NCBI GenBank assembly: GCA_946699065.1
Contig: CAMPDV010000125.1
Coordinates: 1 to 64,000 of the forward strand
Source: Loxodes magnus
Taxonomy: Eukaryota; Ciliophora; Karyorelictea; Loxodida; Loxodidae
DNA length: 64,000 bases
Direction of reading: 5' to 3'
Part shown: in pieces, positions 1 to 15,000 of the stretch
Position numbering within the stretch: the first letter of the stretch is position 1
How the letters are laid out: the number at the start of each line of letters is the position of its first letter
Made by a program: the position numbers and the translations under genes
Notes under the pieces: generated by a model
The model's input: only the letters and a program-made list of their open reading frames with translations
Databases searched by the model: none
Told to the model about the DNA's origin: nothing

Positions 1-3000
1 CTTCCGGAGATAATGAACTTCTGATCATTGGAGATCGTCACATAACTAACAAAAGAGTAATGTCCACTTAATGTCCTAATACAGTTTCCAGTCTGGAAAT
101 CCCAGACTTTGATAGAGTTATCTCAACTTCCGGAGATAATGAACTTCTGATCATTGGAGATCGTCACATAACTAACAAAAGATGAATGTCCACTTCATGT
201 CCTAATACAGTTTCCAGTCTGGAAATCCCAGACTTTGATAGAGTTATCTCAACTTCCGGAGATAATGAACTTCTGATCATTGGAGATCGTCACATAACTA
301 ACAAAAGATGAATGTCCACTTCATGTCCTAATACAGATTCCAGTCTGGAAATCCCAGACTTTGATAGAGTTATCTCAACTTCCGGAGATAATGAACTTCT
401 GATCATTGGAGATCGTCACCGAACTAACAAAAGAGGAATGTCCACTTCATGTCCTAATACAGATTCCAGTCTGGAAATCCCAGACTTTGATAGAGTTATC
501 TCAACTTCCGGAGATAATGAACTTCTGATCATTGGAGATCGTCACATAACTAACAAAAGAGGAATGTCCACTTCATGTCCTAATACAGTTTCCAGTCTGG
601 AAATCCCAGACTTTGATAGAGTTATCTCAACTTCCGGAGATAATGAACTTCTGATCATTGGAGATCGTCACATAACTAACAAAAGATGAATGTCCACTTC
701 ATGTCCTAATACAGTTTCCAGTCTGGAAATCCCAGACTTTGATAGAGTTATCTCCACTTCCGGAGATAATGAACTTCTGATCATTGGAGATCGCCACCGA
801 ATTAACATAAGAGGAATGTCCACTTCATGTCCTAATACAGTTTCCAGTCTGGAAATCCCAGACTTTGATAGAGTTATCTCAACTTCCGGAGATAATGAAC
901 TTCTGATCATTGGAGATCGCCACCGAATTAACAAAAGAGGAATTTCCACTTCATGTCCTAATACAGTTTCCAGTCTGGAAATCCCAGACTTTGATAGAGT
1001 TATCTCAACTTCCGGAGATAATGAACTTCTGATCATTGGAGATCGCCACCGAATTAACAAAAGAGGAATGTCCACTTCATGTCCTAATACAGTTTCCAGT
1101 CTGGAAATCCCAGACTTTGATAGAGTTATCATCACTTCCGGAGATAATGAACTTGAGATCATTGGAGATCGCCACCGAATTAACAAAAGAGGAATGTCCA
1201 CTTCATGTCCTAATACAGTTTCCAGTCTGGAAATCCCAGACTTTGATAGAGTTATCATCACTTCCGGAGATAATGAACTTCTGATCATTGGAGATCGCCA
1301 CCGAACTAACTCCAGAGGAATGTCCACTTCATGTCCTAATACAGATTCCAGTCTGGAAATCCCAGACTTTGATAGAGTTATCTCAACTTCCGGAGATAAT
1401 GAACTTCTGATCATTGGAGATCGTCACATAACTAACAAAAGATGAATGTCCACTTAATGTCCTAATACAGTTTCCAGTCTGGAAATCCCAGACTCTGATA
1501 GAGTTATCTCAACTTCCGGAGATAATGAACTTCTGATCATTGGAGATCGCAACCGAACTAACTCCAGAGGAATGTCCACTTCATGTCCTAATACAGATTC
1601 CAGTCTGGAAATCCCAGACTTTGATAGAGTTATCTCAACTTCCGGAGATAATGAACTTCTGATCATTGGAGATCGTCACATAACTAACAAAAGAGTAATG
1701 TCCACTTCATGTCCTAATACAGTTTCCAGTCTGGAAATCCCAGACTTTGATAGAGTTATCTCAACTTCCGGAGATAATGAACTTCTGATCATTGGAGATC
1801 GCAACCGAACTAACTCCAGAGGAATGTCCACTTCATGTCCTAATACAGTTTCCAGTCTGGAAATCCAAGACTTTGATAGAGTTATCTCAACTTCCGGAGA
1901 TAATGAACTTCTGATCATTGGAGATCGCCACCGAATTAACATAAGAGGAATGTCCATTTCATGTCCTAATACAGTTTCCAGTCTGGAAATCCCAGACTTT
2001 GATAGAGTTATCTCAACTTCCGGAGATAATGAACTTCTGATCATTGGAGATCGTCACATAACTAACAAAAGATGAATGTCCACTTCATGTCCTAATACAG
2101 TTTCCAGTCTGGAAATCCCAGACTTTGATAGAGTTATCTCAACTTCCGGAGATAATGAACTTCTGATCATTGGAGATCGTCACATAACTAACAAAAGATG
2201 AATGTCCACTTCATGTCCTAATACAGATTCCAGTCTGGAAATCCCAGACTTTGATAGAGTTATCTCAACTTCCGGAGATAATGAACTTCTGATCATTGGA
2301 GATCGTCACATAACTAACAAAAGAGGAATGTCCACTTCATGTCCTAATACAGTTTCCAGTCTGGAAATCCCAGACTTTGATAGAGTTATCTCAACTTCCG
2401 GAGATAATGAACTTCTGATCATTGGAGATCGTCACATAACTAACAAAAGATGAATGTCCACTTCATGTCCTAATACAGTTTCCAGTCTGGAAATCCCAGA
2501 CTTTGATAGAGTTATCTCCACTTCCGGAGATAATGAACTTCTGATCATTGGAGATCGCCACCGAATTAACATAAGAGGAATGTCCACTTCATGTCCTAAT
2601 ACAGTTTCCAGTCTGGAAATCCCAGACTTTGATAGAGTTATCTCAACTTCCGGAGATAATGAACTTCTGATCATTGGAGATCGCCACCGAATTAACAAAA
2701 GAGGAATTTCCACTTCATGTCCTAATACAGTTTCCAGTCTGGAAATCCCAGACTTTGATAGAGTTATCTCAACTTCCGGAGATAATGAACTTCTGATCAT
2801 TGGAGATCGTCACATAACTAACAAAAGATGAATGTCCACTTCATGTCCTAATACAGTTTCCAGTCTGGAAATCCCAGACTTTGATAGAGTTATCTCAACT
2901 TCCGGAGATAATGAACTTCTGATCATTGGAGATCGTCACATAACTAACAAAAGATGAATGTCCACTTCATGTCCTAATACAGATTCCAGTCTGGAAATCC

Positions 3001-6000
3001 CAGACTTTGATAGAGTTATCTCAACTTCCGGAGATAATGAACTTCTGATCATTGGAGATCGTCACATAACTAACAAAAGAGGAATGTCCACTTCATGTCC
3101 TAATACAGTTTCCAGTCTGGAAATCCCAGACTTTGATAGAGTTATCTCCACTTCCGGAGATAATGAACTTCTGATCATTGGAGATCGCCACCGAATTAAC
3201 ATAAGAGGAATGTCCACTTCATGTCCTAATACAGTTTCCAGTCTGGAAATCCCAGACTTTGATAGAGTTATCTCAACTTCCGGAGATAATGAACTTCTGA
3301 TCATTGGAGATCGCCACCGAATTAACAAAAGAGGAATTTCCACTTCATGTCCTAATACAGTTTCCAGTCTGGAAATCCCAGACTTTGATAGAGTTATCTC
3401 AACTTCCGGAGATAATGAACTTCTGATCATTGGAGATCGCCACCGAACTAACTCCAGAGTAATGTCCACTTAATATCCTAATACAGTTTCCAGTCTGGAA
3501 ATCCTAGACTTTGATAGAGTTATCTCAACTTCAGGAGATAATGAACTTCTGATCATTGGAGATCGCCACCGAATTAACAAAAGAGGAATGTCCACTTCAT
3601 GTCCTAATACAGTTTCCAGTCTGGAAATCCCAGACTTTGATAGAGTTATCATCACTTCCGGAGATAATGAACTTCTGATCATTGGAGATCGCCACCGAAT
3701 TAACAAAAGAGGAATGTCCACTTCATGTCCTAATACAGTTTCCAGTCTGGAAATCCCAGACTTTGATAGAGTTATCATCACTTCCGGAGATAATGAACTT
3801 CTGATCATTGGAGATCCAACCGAACTAACTCCAGAGTAATGTCCACTTAATGTCCTAATACAGTTTCCAGTCTGGAAATCCCAGACTCTGATAGAGTTAT
3901 CTCAACTTCAGGAGATAATGAACTTCTGATCATTGGAGATCGCCACCGAATTAACAAAAGAGGAATGTCCACTTAATGTCCTAATACAGTTTCCAGTCTG
4001 GAAATCCCAGACTTTGATAGAGTTATCTCAACTTCCGGAGATAATGAACTTCTGATCATTGGAGATCGTCACATAACTAACAAAAGAGGAATGTCCACTT
4101 CATGTCCTAATACAGTTTCCAGTCTGGAAATCCCAGACTTTGATAGAGTTATCTCCACTTCCGGAGATAATGAACTTCTGATCATTGGAGATCGCCACAT
4201 AACTAACAAAAGAGGAATGTCCACTTAATGTCCTAATACAGTTTCCAGTCTGGAAATCCCAGACTTTGATAGAGTTATCAGAACTTCCGGAGATAATGAA
4301 CTTCTGATCATTGGAGATCGCCACCGAATTAACAAAAGAGGAATGTCCACTTCATGTCCTAATACAGTTTCCAGTCTGGAAATCCCAGACTTTGATAGAG
4401 TTATCTCAACTTCCGGAGATAATGAACTTCTGATCATTGGAGATCGTCACATAACTAACAAAAGATGAATGTCCACTTCATGTCCTAATACAGTTTCCAG
4501 TCTGGAAATCCCAGACTTTGATAGAGTTATCTGCACTTCCGGAGATAATGAACTTCTGATCATTGGAGATCGCCACCGAACTAACTCCAGAGGAATGTCC
4601 ACTTCATGTCCTAATACAGATTCCAGTCTGGAAATCCCAGACTTTGATAGAGTTATCTCAACTTCCGGAGATAATGAACTTCTGATCATTGGAGATCGCC
4701 ACCGAACTAACTCCAGAGGAATGTCCACTTCATGTCCTAATACAGATTCCAGTCTGGAAATCCCAGACTTTGATAGAGTTATCTCAACTTCCGGAGATAA
4801 TGAACTTCTGATCATTGGAGATCGCCACCGAATTAACAAAAGAGGAATGTCCACTTCATGTCCTAATACAGTTTCCAGTCTGGAAATCCCAGACTTTGAT
4901 AGAGTTATCATCACTTCCGGAGATAATGAACTTCTGATCATTGGAGATCGCCACCGAATTAACAAAAGAGGAATGTCCACTTCATGTCCTAATACAGTTT
5001 CCAGTCTGGAAATCCTAGACTTTGATAGAGTTATCTGCACTTCCGGAGATAATGAACTTCTGATCATTGGAGATCGCCACCGAATTAACAAAAGAGGAAT
5101 GTCCACTTCATGTCCTAATACAGTTTCCAGTCTGGAAATCCCAGACTTTGATAGAGTTATCTGCACTTCCGGAGATAATGAACTTCTGATCATTGGAGAT
5201 CGCCACCGAACTAACTCCAGAGGAATGTCCACTTAATGTCCTAATACAGTTTCCAGTCTGGAAATCCCAGACTTTGATAGAGTTATCTCCACTTCCGGAG
5301 ATAATGAACTTCTGATCATTGGAGATCGCCACCGAATAAACATAAGAGGAATGTCCACTTCATGTCCTAATACAGTTTCCAGTCTGGAAATCCCAGACTT
5401 TGATAGAGTTATCTCCACTTCCGGAGATAATGAACTTCTGATCATTGGAGATCGCAACCGAACTAACTCCAGAGTAATGTCCACTTAATGTCCTAATACA
5501 GTTTCCAGTCTGGAAATCCCAGACTCTGATAGAGTTATCAGAACTTCCGGAGATAATGAACTTCTGATCATTGGAGATCGCCACCGAATTAACATAAGAG
5601 GAATGTCCACTTCATGTCCTAATACAGTTTCCAGTCTGGAAATCCCAGACTTTGATAGAGTTATCAGAACTTCCGGAGATAATGAACTTCTGATCATTGG
5701 AGATCGCCACCGAACTAACATAAGAGGAATGTCCACTTCATGTCCTAATACAGTTTCCAGTCTGGAAATCCCAGACTTTGATAGAGTTATCTCAACTTCC
5801 GGAGATAATGAACTTCTGATCATTGGAGATCGCCACCGAACTAACATAAGAGGAATGTCCACTTCATGTCCTAATACAGTTTCCAGTCTGGAAATCCCAG
5901 ACTTTGATAGAGTTATCTGCACTTCCGGAGATAATGAACTTCTGATCATTGGAGATCGCCACCGAATTAACAAAAGAGGAATGTCCACTTCATGTCCTAA

Positions 6001-9000
6001 TACAGTTTCCAGTCTGGAAATCCCAGACTTTGATAGAGTTATCTCAACTTCCGGAGATAATGAACTTCTGATCATTGGAGATCGTCACATAACTAACAAA
6101 AGATGAATGTCCACTTCATGTCCTAATACAGTTTCCAGTCTGGAAATCCTAGACTTTGATAGAGTTATCTCAACTTCAGGAGATAATGAACTTCTGATCA
6201 TTGGAGATCGCCACCGAATTAACAAAAGAGGAATGTCCACTTCATGTCCTAATACAGTTTCCAGTCTGGAAATCCCAGACTTTGATAGAGTTATCATCAC
6301 TTCCGGAGATAATGAACTTCTGATCATTGGAGATCGCCACCGAACTAACAAAAGAGGAATGTCCACTTCATGTCCTAATACAGTTTCCAGTCTGGAAATC
6401 CCAGACTTTGATAGAGTTATCTCAACTTCCGGAGATAATGAACTTCTGATCATTGGAGATCGCAACCGAACTAACTCCAGAGTAATGTCCACTTAATGTC
6501 CTAATACAGTTTCCAGTCTGGAAATCCCAGACTCTGATAGAGTTATCTCAACTTCCGGAGATAATGAACTTCTGATCATTGGAGATCGCCACCGAACTAA
6601 CATAAGAGGAATGTCCACTTAATGTCCTAATACAGTTTCCAGTCTGGAAATCCCAGACTCTGATAGAGTTATCTGCACTTCCGGAGATAATGAACTTCTG
6701 ATCATTGGAGATCGCAACCGAACTAACTCCAGAGGAATGTCCACTTCATGTCCTAATACAGATTCCAGTCTGGAAATCCCAGACTTTGATAGAGTTATCT
6801 CAACTTCCGGAGATAATGAACTTCTGATCATTGGAGATCGTCACATAACTAACAAAAGAGGAATGTCCACTTCATGTCCTAATACAGTTTCCAGTCTGGA
6901 AATCCCAGACTTTGATAGAGTTATCTCAACTTCCGGAGATAATGAACTTCTGATCATTGGAGATCGCCACCGAATTAACATAAGAGGAATGTCCATTTCA
7001 TGTCCTAATACAGTTTCCAGTCTGGAAATCCCAGACTTTGATAGAGTTATCTCAACTTCCGGAGATAATGAACTTCTGATCATTGGAGATCGTCACATAA
7101 CTAACAAAAGATGAATGTCCACTTAATGTCCTAATACAGTTTCCAGTCTGGAAATCCCAGACTCTGATAGAGTTATCTCAACTTCCGGAGATAATGAACT
7201 TCTGATCATTGGAGATCGCAACCGAACTAACTCCAGAGTAATGTCCACTTAATGTCCTAATACAGTTTCCAGTCTGGAAATCCTAGACTTTGATAGAGTT
7301 ATCTCAACTTCAGGAGATAATGAACTTCTGATCATTGGAGATCGCCACCGAATTAACAAAAGAGGAATGTCCACTTCATGTCCTAATACAGTTTCCAGTC
7401 TGGAAATCCCAGACTTTGATAGAGTTATCATCACTTCCGGAGATAATGAACTTCTGATCATTGGAGATCGCAACCGAACTAACTCCAGAGGAATGTCCAC
7501 TTCATGTCCTAATACAGTTTCCAGTCTGGAAATCCAAGACTTTGATAGAGTTATCTCAACTTCCGGAGATAATGAACTTCTGATCATTGGAGATCGCCAC
7601 CGAATTAACATAAGAGGAATGTCCACTTCATGTCCTAATACAGTTTCCAGTCTGGAAATCCCAGACTCTGATAGAGTTATCTGCACTTCCGGAGATAATG
7701 AACTTCTGGTCATTGGAGATCGCAACCGAACTAACTCCAGAGGAATGTCCACTTCATGTCCTAATACAGATTCCAGTCTGGAAATCCCAGACTTTGATAG
7801 AGTTATCTCAACTTCCGGAGATAATGAACTTCTGATCATTGGAGATCGTCACATAACTAACAAAAGATGAATGTCCACTTCATGTCCTAATACAGATTCC
7901 AGTCTGGAAATCCCAGACTTTGATAGAGTTATCTCAACTTCCGGAGATAATGAACTTCTGATCATTGGAGATCGTCACCGAACTAACTCCAGAGGAATGT
8001 CCACTTCATGTCCTAATACAGATTCCAGTCTGGAAATCCCAGACTTTGATAGAGTTATCTCAACTTCCGGAGATAATGAACTTCTGATCATTGGAGATCG
8101 CCACCGAACTAACTCGCGAGTAATGTCCACTTCATGTCCTAATACAGTTTCCAGTCTGGAAATCCCAGACTTTGATAGAGTTATCTGCACTTCCGGAGAT
8201 AATGAACTTCTGATCATTGGAGATCGCCACCGAATTAACAAAAGAGGAATGTCCACTTCATGTCCTAATACAGTTTCCAGTCTGGAAATCCCAGACTTTG
8301 ATAGAGTTATCTGCACTTCCGGAGATAATGAACTTCTGATCATTGGAGATCGCCACCGAATTAACATAAGAGGAATGTCCACTTCATGTCCTAATACAGT
8401 TTCCAGTCTGGAAATCCCAGACTTTGATAGAGTTATCTGCACTTCCGGAGATAATGAACTTCTGATCATTGGAGATCGCAACCGAACTAACTCCAGAGTA
8501 ATGTCCACTTAATGTCCTAATACAGTTTCCAGTCTGGAAATCCCAGACTCTGATAGAGTTATCTGCACTTCCGGAGATAATGAACTTCTGGTCATTGGAG
8601 ATCGCAACCGAACTAACTCCAGAGTAATGTCCACTTCATGTCCTAATACAGTTTCCAGTCTGGAAATCCCAGACTTTGATAGAGTTATCATCACTTCCGG
8701 AGATAATGAACTTCTGATCATTGGAGATCGCCACAGAATTAACAAAAGAGGAATGTCCACTTCATGTCCTAATACAGTTTCCAGTCTGGAAATCCCAGAC
8801 TTTGATAGAGTTATCATCACTTCCGGAGATAATGAACTTCTGATCATTGGAGATCGCCACCGAACTAACTCCAGAGGAATGTCCACTTCATGTCCTAATA
8901 CAGATTCCAGTCTGGAAATCCCAGACTTTGATAGAGTTATCATCACTTCCGGAGATAATGAACTTCTGATCATTGGAGATCGCCACATAACTAACAAAAG

Positions 9001-12000
9001 AGGAATGTCCACTTCATGTCCTAATACAGTTTCCAGTCTGGAAATCCCAGACTTTGATAGAGTTATCTCAACTTCCGGAGATAATGAACTTCTGATCATT
9101 GGAGATCGCAACCGAACTAACTCCAGAGTAATGTCCACTTCATGTCCTAATACAGTTTCCAGTCTGGAAATCCCAGACTTTGATAGAGTTATCTCAACTT
9201 CCGGAGATAATGAACTTCTGATCATTGGAGATCGCAACCGAACTAACTCCAGAGTAATGTCCACTTAATGTCCTAATACAGTTTCCAGTCTGGAAATCCT
9301 AGACTTTGATAGAGTTATCTCAACTTCAGGAGATAATGAACTTCTGATCATTGGAGATCGCCACCGAATTAACAAAAGAGGAATGTCCACTTCATGTCCT
9401 AATACAGTTTCCAGTCTGGAAATCCCAGACTTTGATAGAGTTATCATCACTTCCGGAGATAATGAACTTCTGATCATTGGAGATCGCCACCGAACTAACA
9501 TAAGAGGAATGTCCACTTCATGTCCTAATACAGTTTCCAGTCTGGAAATCCCAGACTCTGATAGAGTTATCTGCACTTCCGGAGATAATGAACTTCTGAT
9601 CATTGGAGATCGCAACCGAACTAACTCCAGAGTAATGTCCACTTAATGTCCTAATACAGTTTCCAGTCTGGAAATCCCAGACTCTGATAGAGTTATCTCA
9701 ACTTCCGGAGATAATGAACTTCTGATCATTGGAGATCGCCACCGAACTAACTCCAGAGGAATGTCCACTTCATGTCCTAATACAGATTCCAGTCTGGAAA
9801 TCCCAGACTTTGATAGAGTTATCATCACTTCCGGAGATAATGAACTTCTGATCATTGGAGATCGCAACCGAACTAACTCCAGAGTAATGTCCACTTCATG
9901 TCCTAATACAGTTTCCAGTCTGGAAATCCCAGACTTTGATAGAGTTATCATCACTTCCGGAGATAATGAACTTCTGATCATTGGAGATCGCCACATAACT
10001 AACAAAAGAGGAATGTCCACTTCATGTCCTAATACAGTTTCCAGTCTGGAAATCCCAGACTTTGATAGAGTTATCTCAACTTCCGGAGATAATGAACTTC
10101 TGATCATTGGAGATCGCAACCGAACTAACTCCAGAGTAATGTCCACTTAATGTCCTAATACAGTTTCCAGTCTGGAAATCCCAGACTTTGATAGAGTTAT
10201 CTCAACTTCCGGAGATAATGAACTTCTGATCATTGGAGATCGCAACCGAACTAACTCCAGAGTAATGTCCACTTAATGTCCTAATACAGTTTCCAGTCTG
10301 GAAATCCTAGACTTTGATAGAGTTATCTCAACTTCAGGAGATAATGAACTTCTGATCATTGGAGATCGCCACCGAATTAACAAAAGAGGAATGTCCACTT
10401 CATGTCCTAATACAGTTTCCAGTCTGGAAATCCCAGACTTTGATAGAGTTATCTGCACTTCCGGAGATAATGAACTTCTGATCATTGGAGATCGCCACCG
10501 AACTAACATAAGAGGAATGTCCACTTCATGTCCTAATACAGTTTCCAGTCTGGAAATCCCAGACTCTGATAGAGTTATCTGCACTTCCGGAGATAATGAA
10601 CTTCTGATCATTGGAGATCGCAACCGAACTAACTCCAGAGTAATGTCCACTTAATGTCCTAATACAGTTTCCAGTCTGGAAATCCCAGACTTTGATAGAG
10701 TTATCTCAACTTCCGGAGATAATGAACTTCTGATCATTGGAGATCGCCACCGAACTAACATAAGAGGAATGTCCACTTCATGTCCTAATACAGATTCCAG
10801 TCTGGAAATCCCAGACTTTGATAGAGTTATCATCACTTCCGGAGATAATGAACTTCTGATCATTGGAGATCGCAACCGAACTAACTCCAGAGTAATGTCC
10901 ACTTCATGTCCTAATACAGTTTCCAGTCTGGAAATCCCAGACTTTGATAGAGTTATCATCACTTCCGGAGATAATGAACTTGAGATCATTGGAGATCGCC
11001 ACCGAATTAACAAAAGAGGAATGTCCACTTCATGTCCTAATACAGTTTCCAGTCTGGAAATCCCAGACTCTGATAGAGTTATCTGCACTTCCGGAGATAA
11101 TGAACTTCTGATCATTGGAGATCGCAACCGAACTAACTCCAGAGTAATGTCCACTTAATGTCCTAATACAGTTTCCAGTCTGGAAATCCCAGACTTTGAT
11201 AGAGTTATCTCAACTTCCGGAGATAATGAACTTCTGATCATTGGAGATCGCCACCGAACTAACATAAGAGGAATGTCCACTTCATGTCCTAATACAGTTT
11301 CCAGTCTGGAAATCCCAGACTTTGATAGAGTTATCTCAACTTCCGGAGATAATGAACTTCTGATCATTGGAGATCGCCACCGAACTAACATAAGAGGAAT
11401 GTCCACTTCATGTCCTAATACAGTTTCCAGTCTGGAAATCCCAGACTTTGATAGAGTTATCTGCACTTCCGGAGATAATGAACTTCTGATCATTGGAGAT
11501 CGCCACCGAATTAACAAAAGAGGAATGTCCACTTCATGTCCTAATACAGTTTCCAGTCTGGAAATCCCAGACTTTGATAGAGTTATCTCAACTTCCGGAG
11601 ATAATGAACTTCTGATCATTGGAGATCGCCACCGAATAACTAACAAGAGGAATGTCCACTTCATGTCCTAATACAGTTTCCAGTCTGGAAATCCCAGACT
11701 TTGATAGAGTTATCTCAACTTCCGGAGATAATGAACTTCTGATCATTGGAGATCGCCACCGAATTAACAAAAGAGGAATGTCCACTTCATGTCCTAATAC
11801 AGTTTCCAGTCTGGAAATCCCAGACTTTGATAGAGTTATCTCACTTCCGGAGATAATGAACTTCTGATCATTGGAGATCGCCACCGAACTAACAAAAGAG
11901 GAATGTCCACTTCATGTCCTAATACAGTTTCCAGTCTGGAAATCCCAGACTTTGATAGAGTTATCTCAACTTCCGGAGATAATGAACTTCTGATCATTGG

Positions 12001-15000
12001 AGATCGCAACCGAGAGTAATGTCCACTTAATGTCCTAATACAGTTTCCAGTCTGGAAATCCCAGACTTTGATAGAGTTATCTCAACTTCCGGAGATAATG
12101 AACTTCTGATCATTGGAGATCGCCACCGAACTAACATAAGAGGAATGTCCACTTAATGTCCTAATACAGTTTCCAGTCTGGAAATCCCAGACTTTGATAG
12201 AGTTATCTCACTTCCGGAGATAATGAACTTCTGATCATTGGAGATCGCAACCGAACTAACTCCAGAGGAATGTCCACTTCATGTCCTAATACAGTTTCCA
12301 GTCTGGAAATCCCAGACTTTGATAGAGTTATCTCAACTTCCGGAGATAATGAACTTCTGATCATTGGAGATCGTCACCGAACTAACAAAAGAGGAATGTC
12401 CACTTCATGTCCTAATACAGTTTCCAGTCTGGAAATCCCAGACTTTGATAGAGTTATCTCAACTTCCGGAGATAATGAACTTCTGATCATTGGAGATCGC
12501 CACCGAATTAACATAAGAGGAATGTCCACTTCATGTCCTAATACAGTTTCCAGTCTGGAAATCCCAGACTTTGATAGAGTTATCTCAACTTCCGGAGATA
12601 ATGAACTTCTGATCATTGGAGATCGCCACCGAACTAACAAAAGAGGAATGTCCACTTAATGTCCTAATACAGTTTCCAGTCTGGAAATCCCAGACTTTGA
12701 TAGAGTTATCTCAACTTCCGGAGATAATGAACTTCTGATCATTGGAGATCGCAACCGAACTAACTCCAGAGGAATGTCCACTTAATGTCCTAATACAGTT
12801 TCCAGTCTGGAAATCCCAGACTTTGATAGAGTTATCTCAACTTCCGGAGATAATGAACTTCTGATCATTGGAGATCGCCACCGAATTAACAAAAGAGGAA
12901 TGTCCACTTCATGTCCTAATACAGTTTCCAGTCTGGAAATCCCAGACTTTGATAGAGTTATCTCACTTCCGGAGATAATGAACTTCTGATCATTGGAGAT
13001 CGCAACCGAATTAACATAAGAGGAATGTCCACTTCATGTCCTAATACAGTTTCCAGTCTGGAAATCCCAGACTTTGATAGAGTTATCTCAACTTCCGGAG
13101 ATAATGAACTTCTGATCATTGGAGATCGCCACCGAATTAACATAAGAGGAATGTCCACTTCATGTCCTAATACAGTTTCCAGTCTGGAAATCCCAGACTT
13201 TGATAGAGTTATCTCAACTTCCGGAGATAATGAACTTCTGATCATTGGAGATCGCCACCGAACTAACTCCAGAGGAATGTCCACTTCATGTCCTAATACA
13301 GTTTCCAGTCTGGAAATCCCAGACTTTGATAGAGTTATCTCAACTTCCGGAGATAATGAACTTCTGATCATTGGAGATCGCAACCGAACTAACTCCAGAG
13401 TAATGTCCACTTAATGTCCTAATACAGTTTCCAGTCTGGAAATCCCAGACTTTGATAGAGTTATCTCAACTTCCGGAGATAATGAACTTCTGATCATTGG
13501 AGATCGCCACCGAACTAACATAAGAGGAATGTCCACTTCATGTCCTAATACAGTTTCCAGTCTGGAAATCCCAGACTTTGATAGAGTTATCTCAACTTCC
13601 GGAGATAATGAACTTCTGATCATTGGAGATCGCCACCGAACTAACTAAGAGGAATGTCCACTTCATGTCCTAATACAGTTTCCAGTCTGGAAATCCCAGA
13701 CTTTGATAGAGTTATCTCAACTTCCGGAGATAATGAACTTCTGATCATTGGAGATCGCCACCGAATTAACAAAAGAGGAATGTCCACTTCATGTCCTAAT
13801 ACAGTTTCCAGTCTGGAAATCCCAGACTTTGATAGAGTTATCTCACTTCCGGAGATAATGAACTTCTGATCATTGGAGATCGCCACCGAATTAACAAAAG
13901 AGGAATGTCCACTTCATGTCCTAATACAGTTTCCAGTCTGGAAATCCCAGACTTTGATAGAGTTATCATCACTTCCGGAGATAATGAACTTCTGATCATT
14001 GGAGATCGCCACCGAACTAACATAAGAGGAATGTCCACTTCATGTCCTAATACAGTTTCCAGTCTGGAAATCCCAGACTTTGATAGAGTTATCTGCACTT
14101 CCGGAGATAATGAACTTCTGATCATTGGAGATCGCAACCGAACTAACTCCAGAGGAATGTCCACTTCATGTCCTAATACAGTTTCCAGTCTGGAAATCCC
14201 AGACTTTGATAGAGTTATCTCAACTTCCGGAGATAATGAACTTCTGATCATTGGAGATCGTCACATAACTAACAAAAGATGAATGTCCACTTCATGTCCT
14301 AATACAGATTCCAGTCTGGAAATCCCAGACTTTGATAGAGTTATCTCAACTTCCGGAGATAATGAACTTCTGATCATTGGAGATCGTCACCGAACTAACT
14401 CCAGAGGAATGTCCACTTCATGTCCTAATACAGATTCCAGTCTGGAAATCCCAGACTTTGATAGAGTTATCTCAACTTCCGGAGATAATGAACTTCTGAT
14501 CATTGGAGATCGCCACCGAACTAACATAAGAGGAATGTCCACTTCATGTCCTAATACAGTTTCCAGTCTGGAAATCCCAGACTTTGATAGAGTTATCTGC
14601 ACTTCCGGAGATAATGAACTTCTGATCATTGGAGATCGCCACCGAATTAACAAAAGAGGAATGTCCACTTCATGTCCTAATACAGTTTCCAGTCTGGAAA
14701 TCCCAGACTTTGATAGAGTTATCTGCACTTCCGGAGATAATGAACTTCTGATCATTGGAGATCGCCACCGAATTAACATAAGAGGAATGTCCACTTCATG
14801 TCCTAATACAGTTTCCAGTCTGGAAATCCCAGACTTTGATAGAGTTATCTCACTTCCGGAGATAATGAACTTCTGATCATTGGAGATCGCCACCGAACTA
14901 ACTCCAGAGTAATGTCCACTTAATGTCCTAATACAGTTTCCAGTCTGGAAATCCCAGACTTTGATAGAGTTATCTGCACTTCCGGAGATAATGAACTTCT

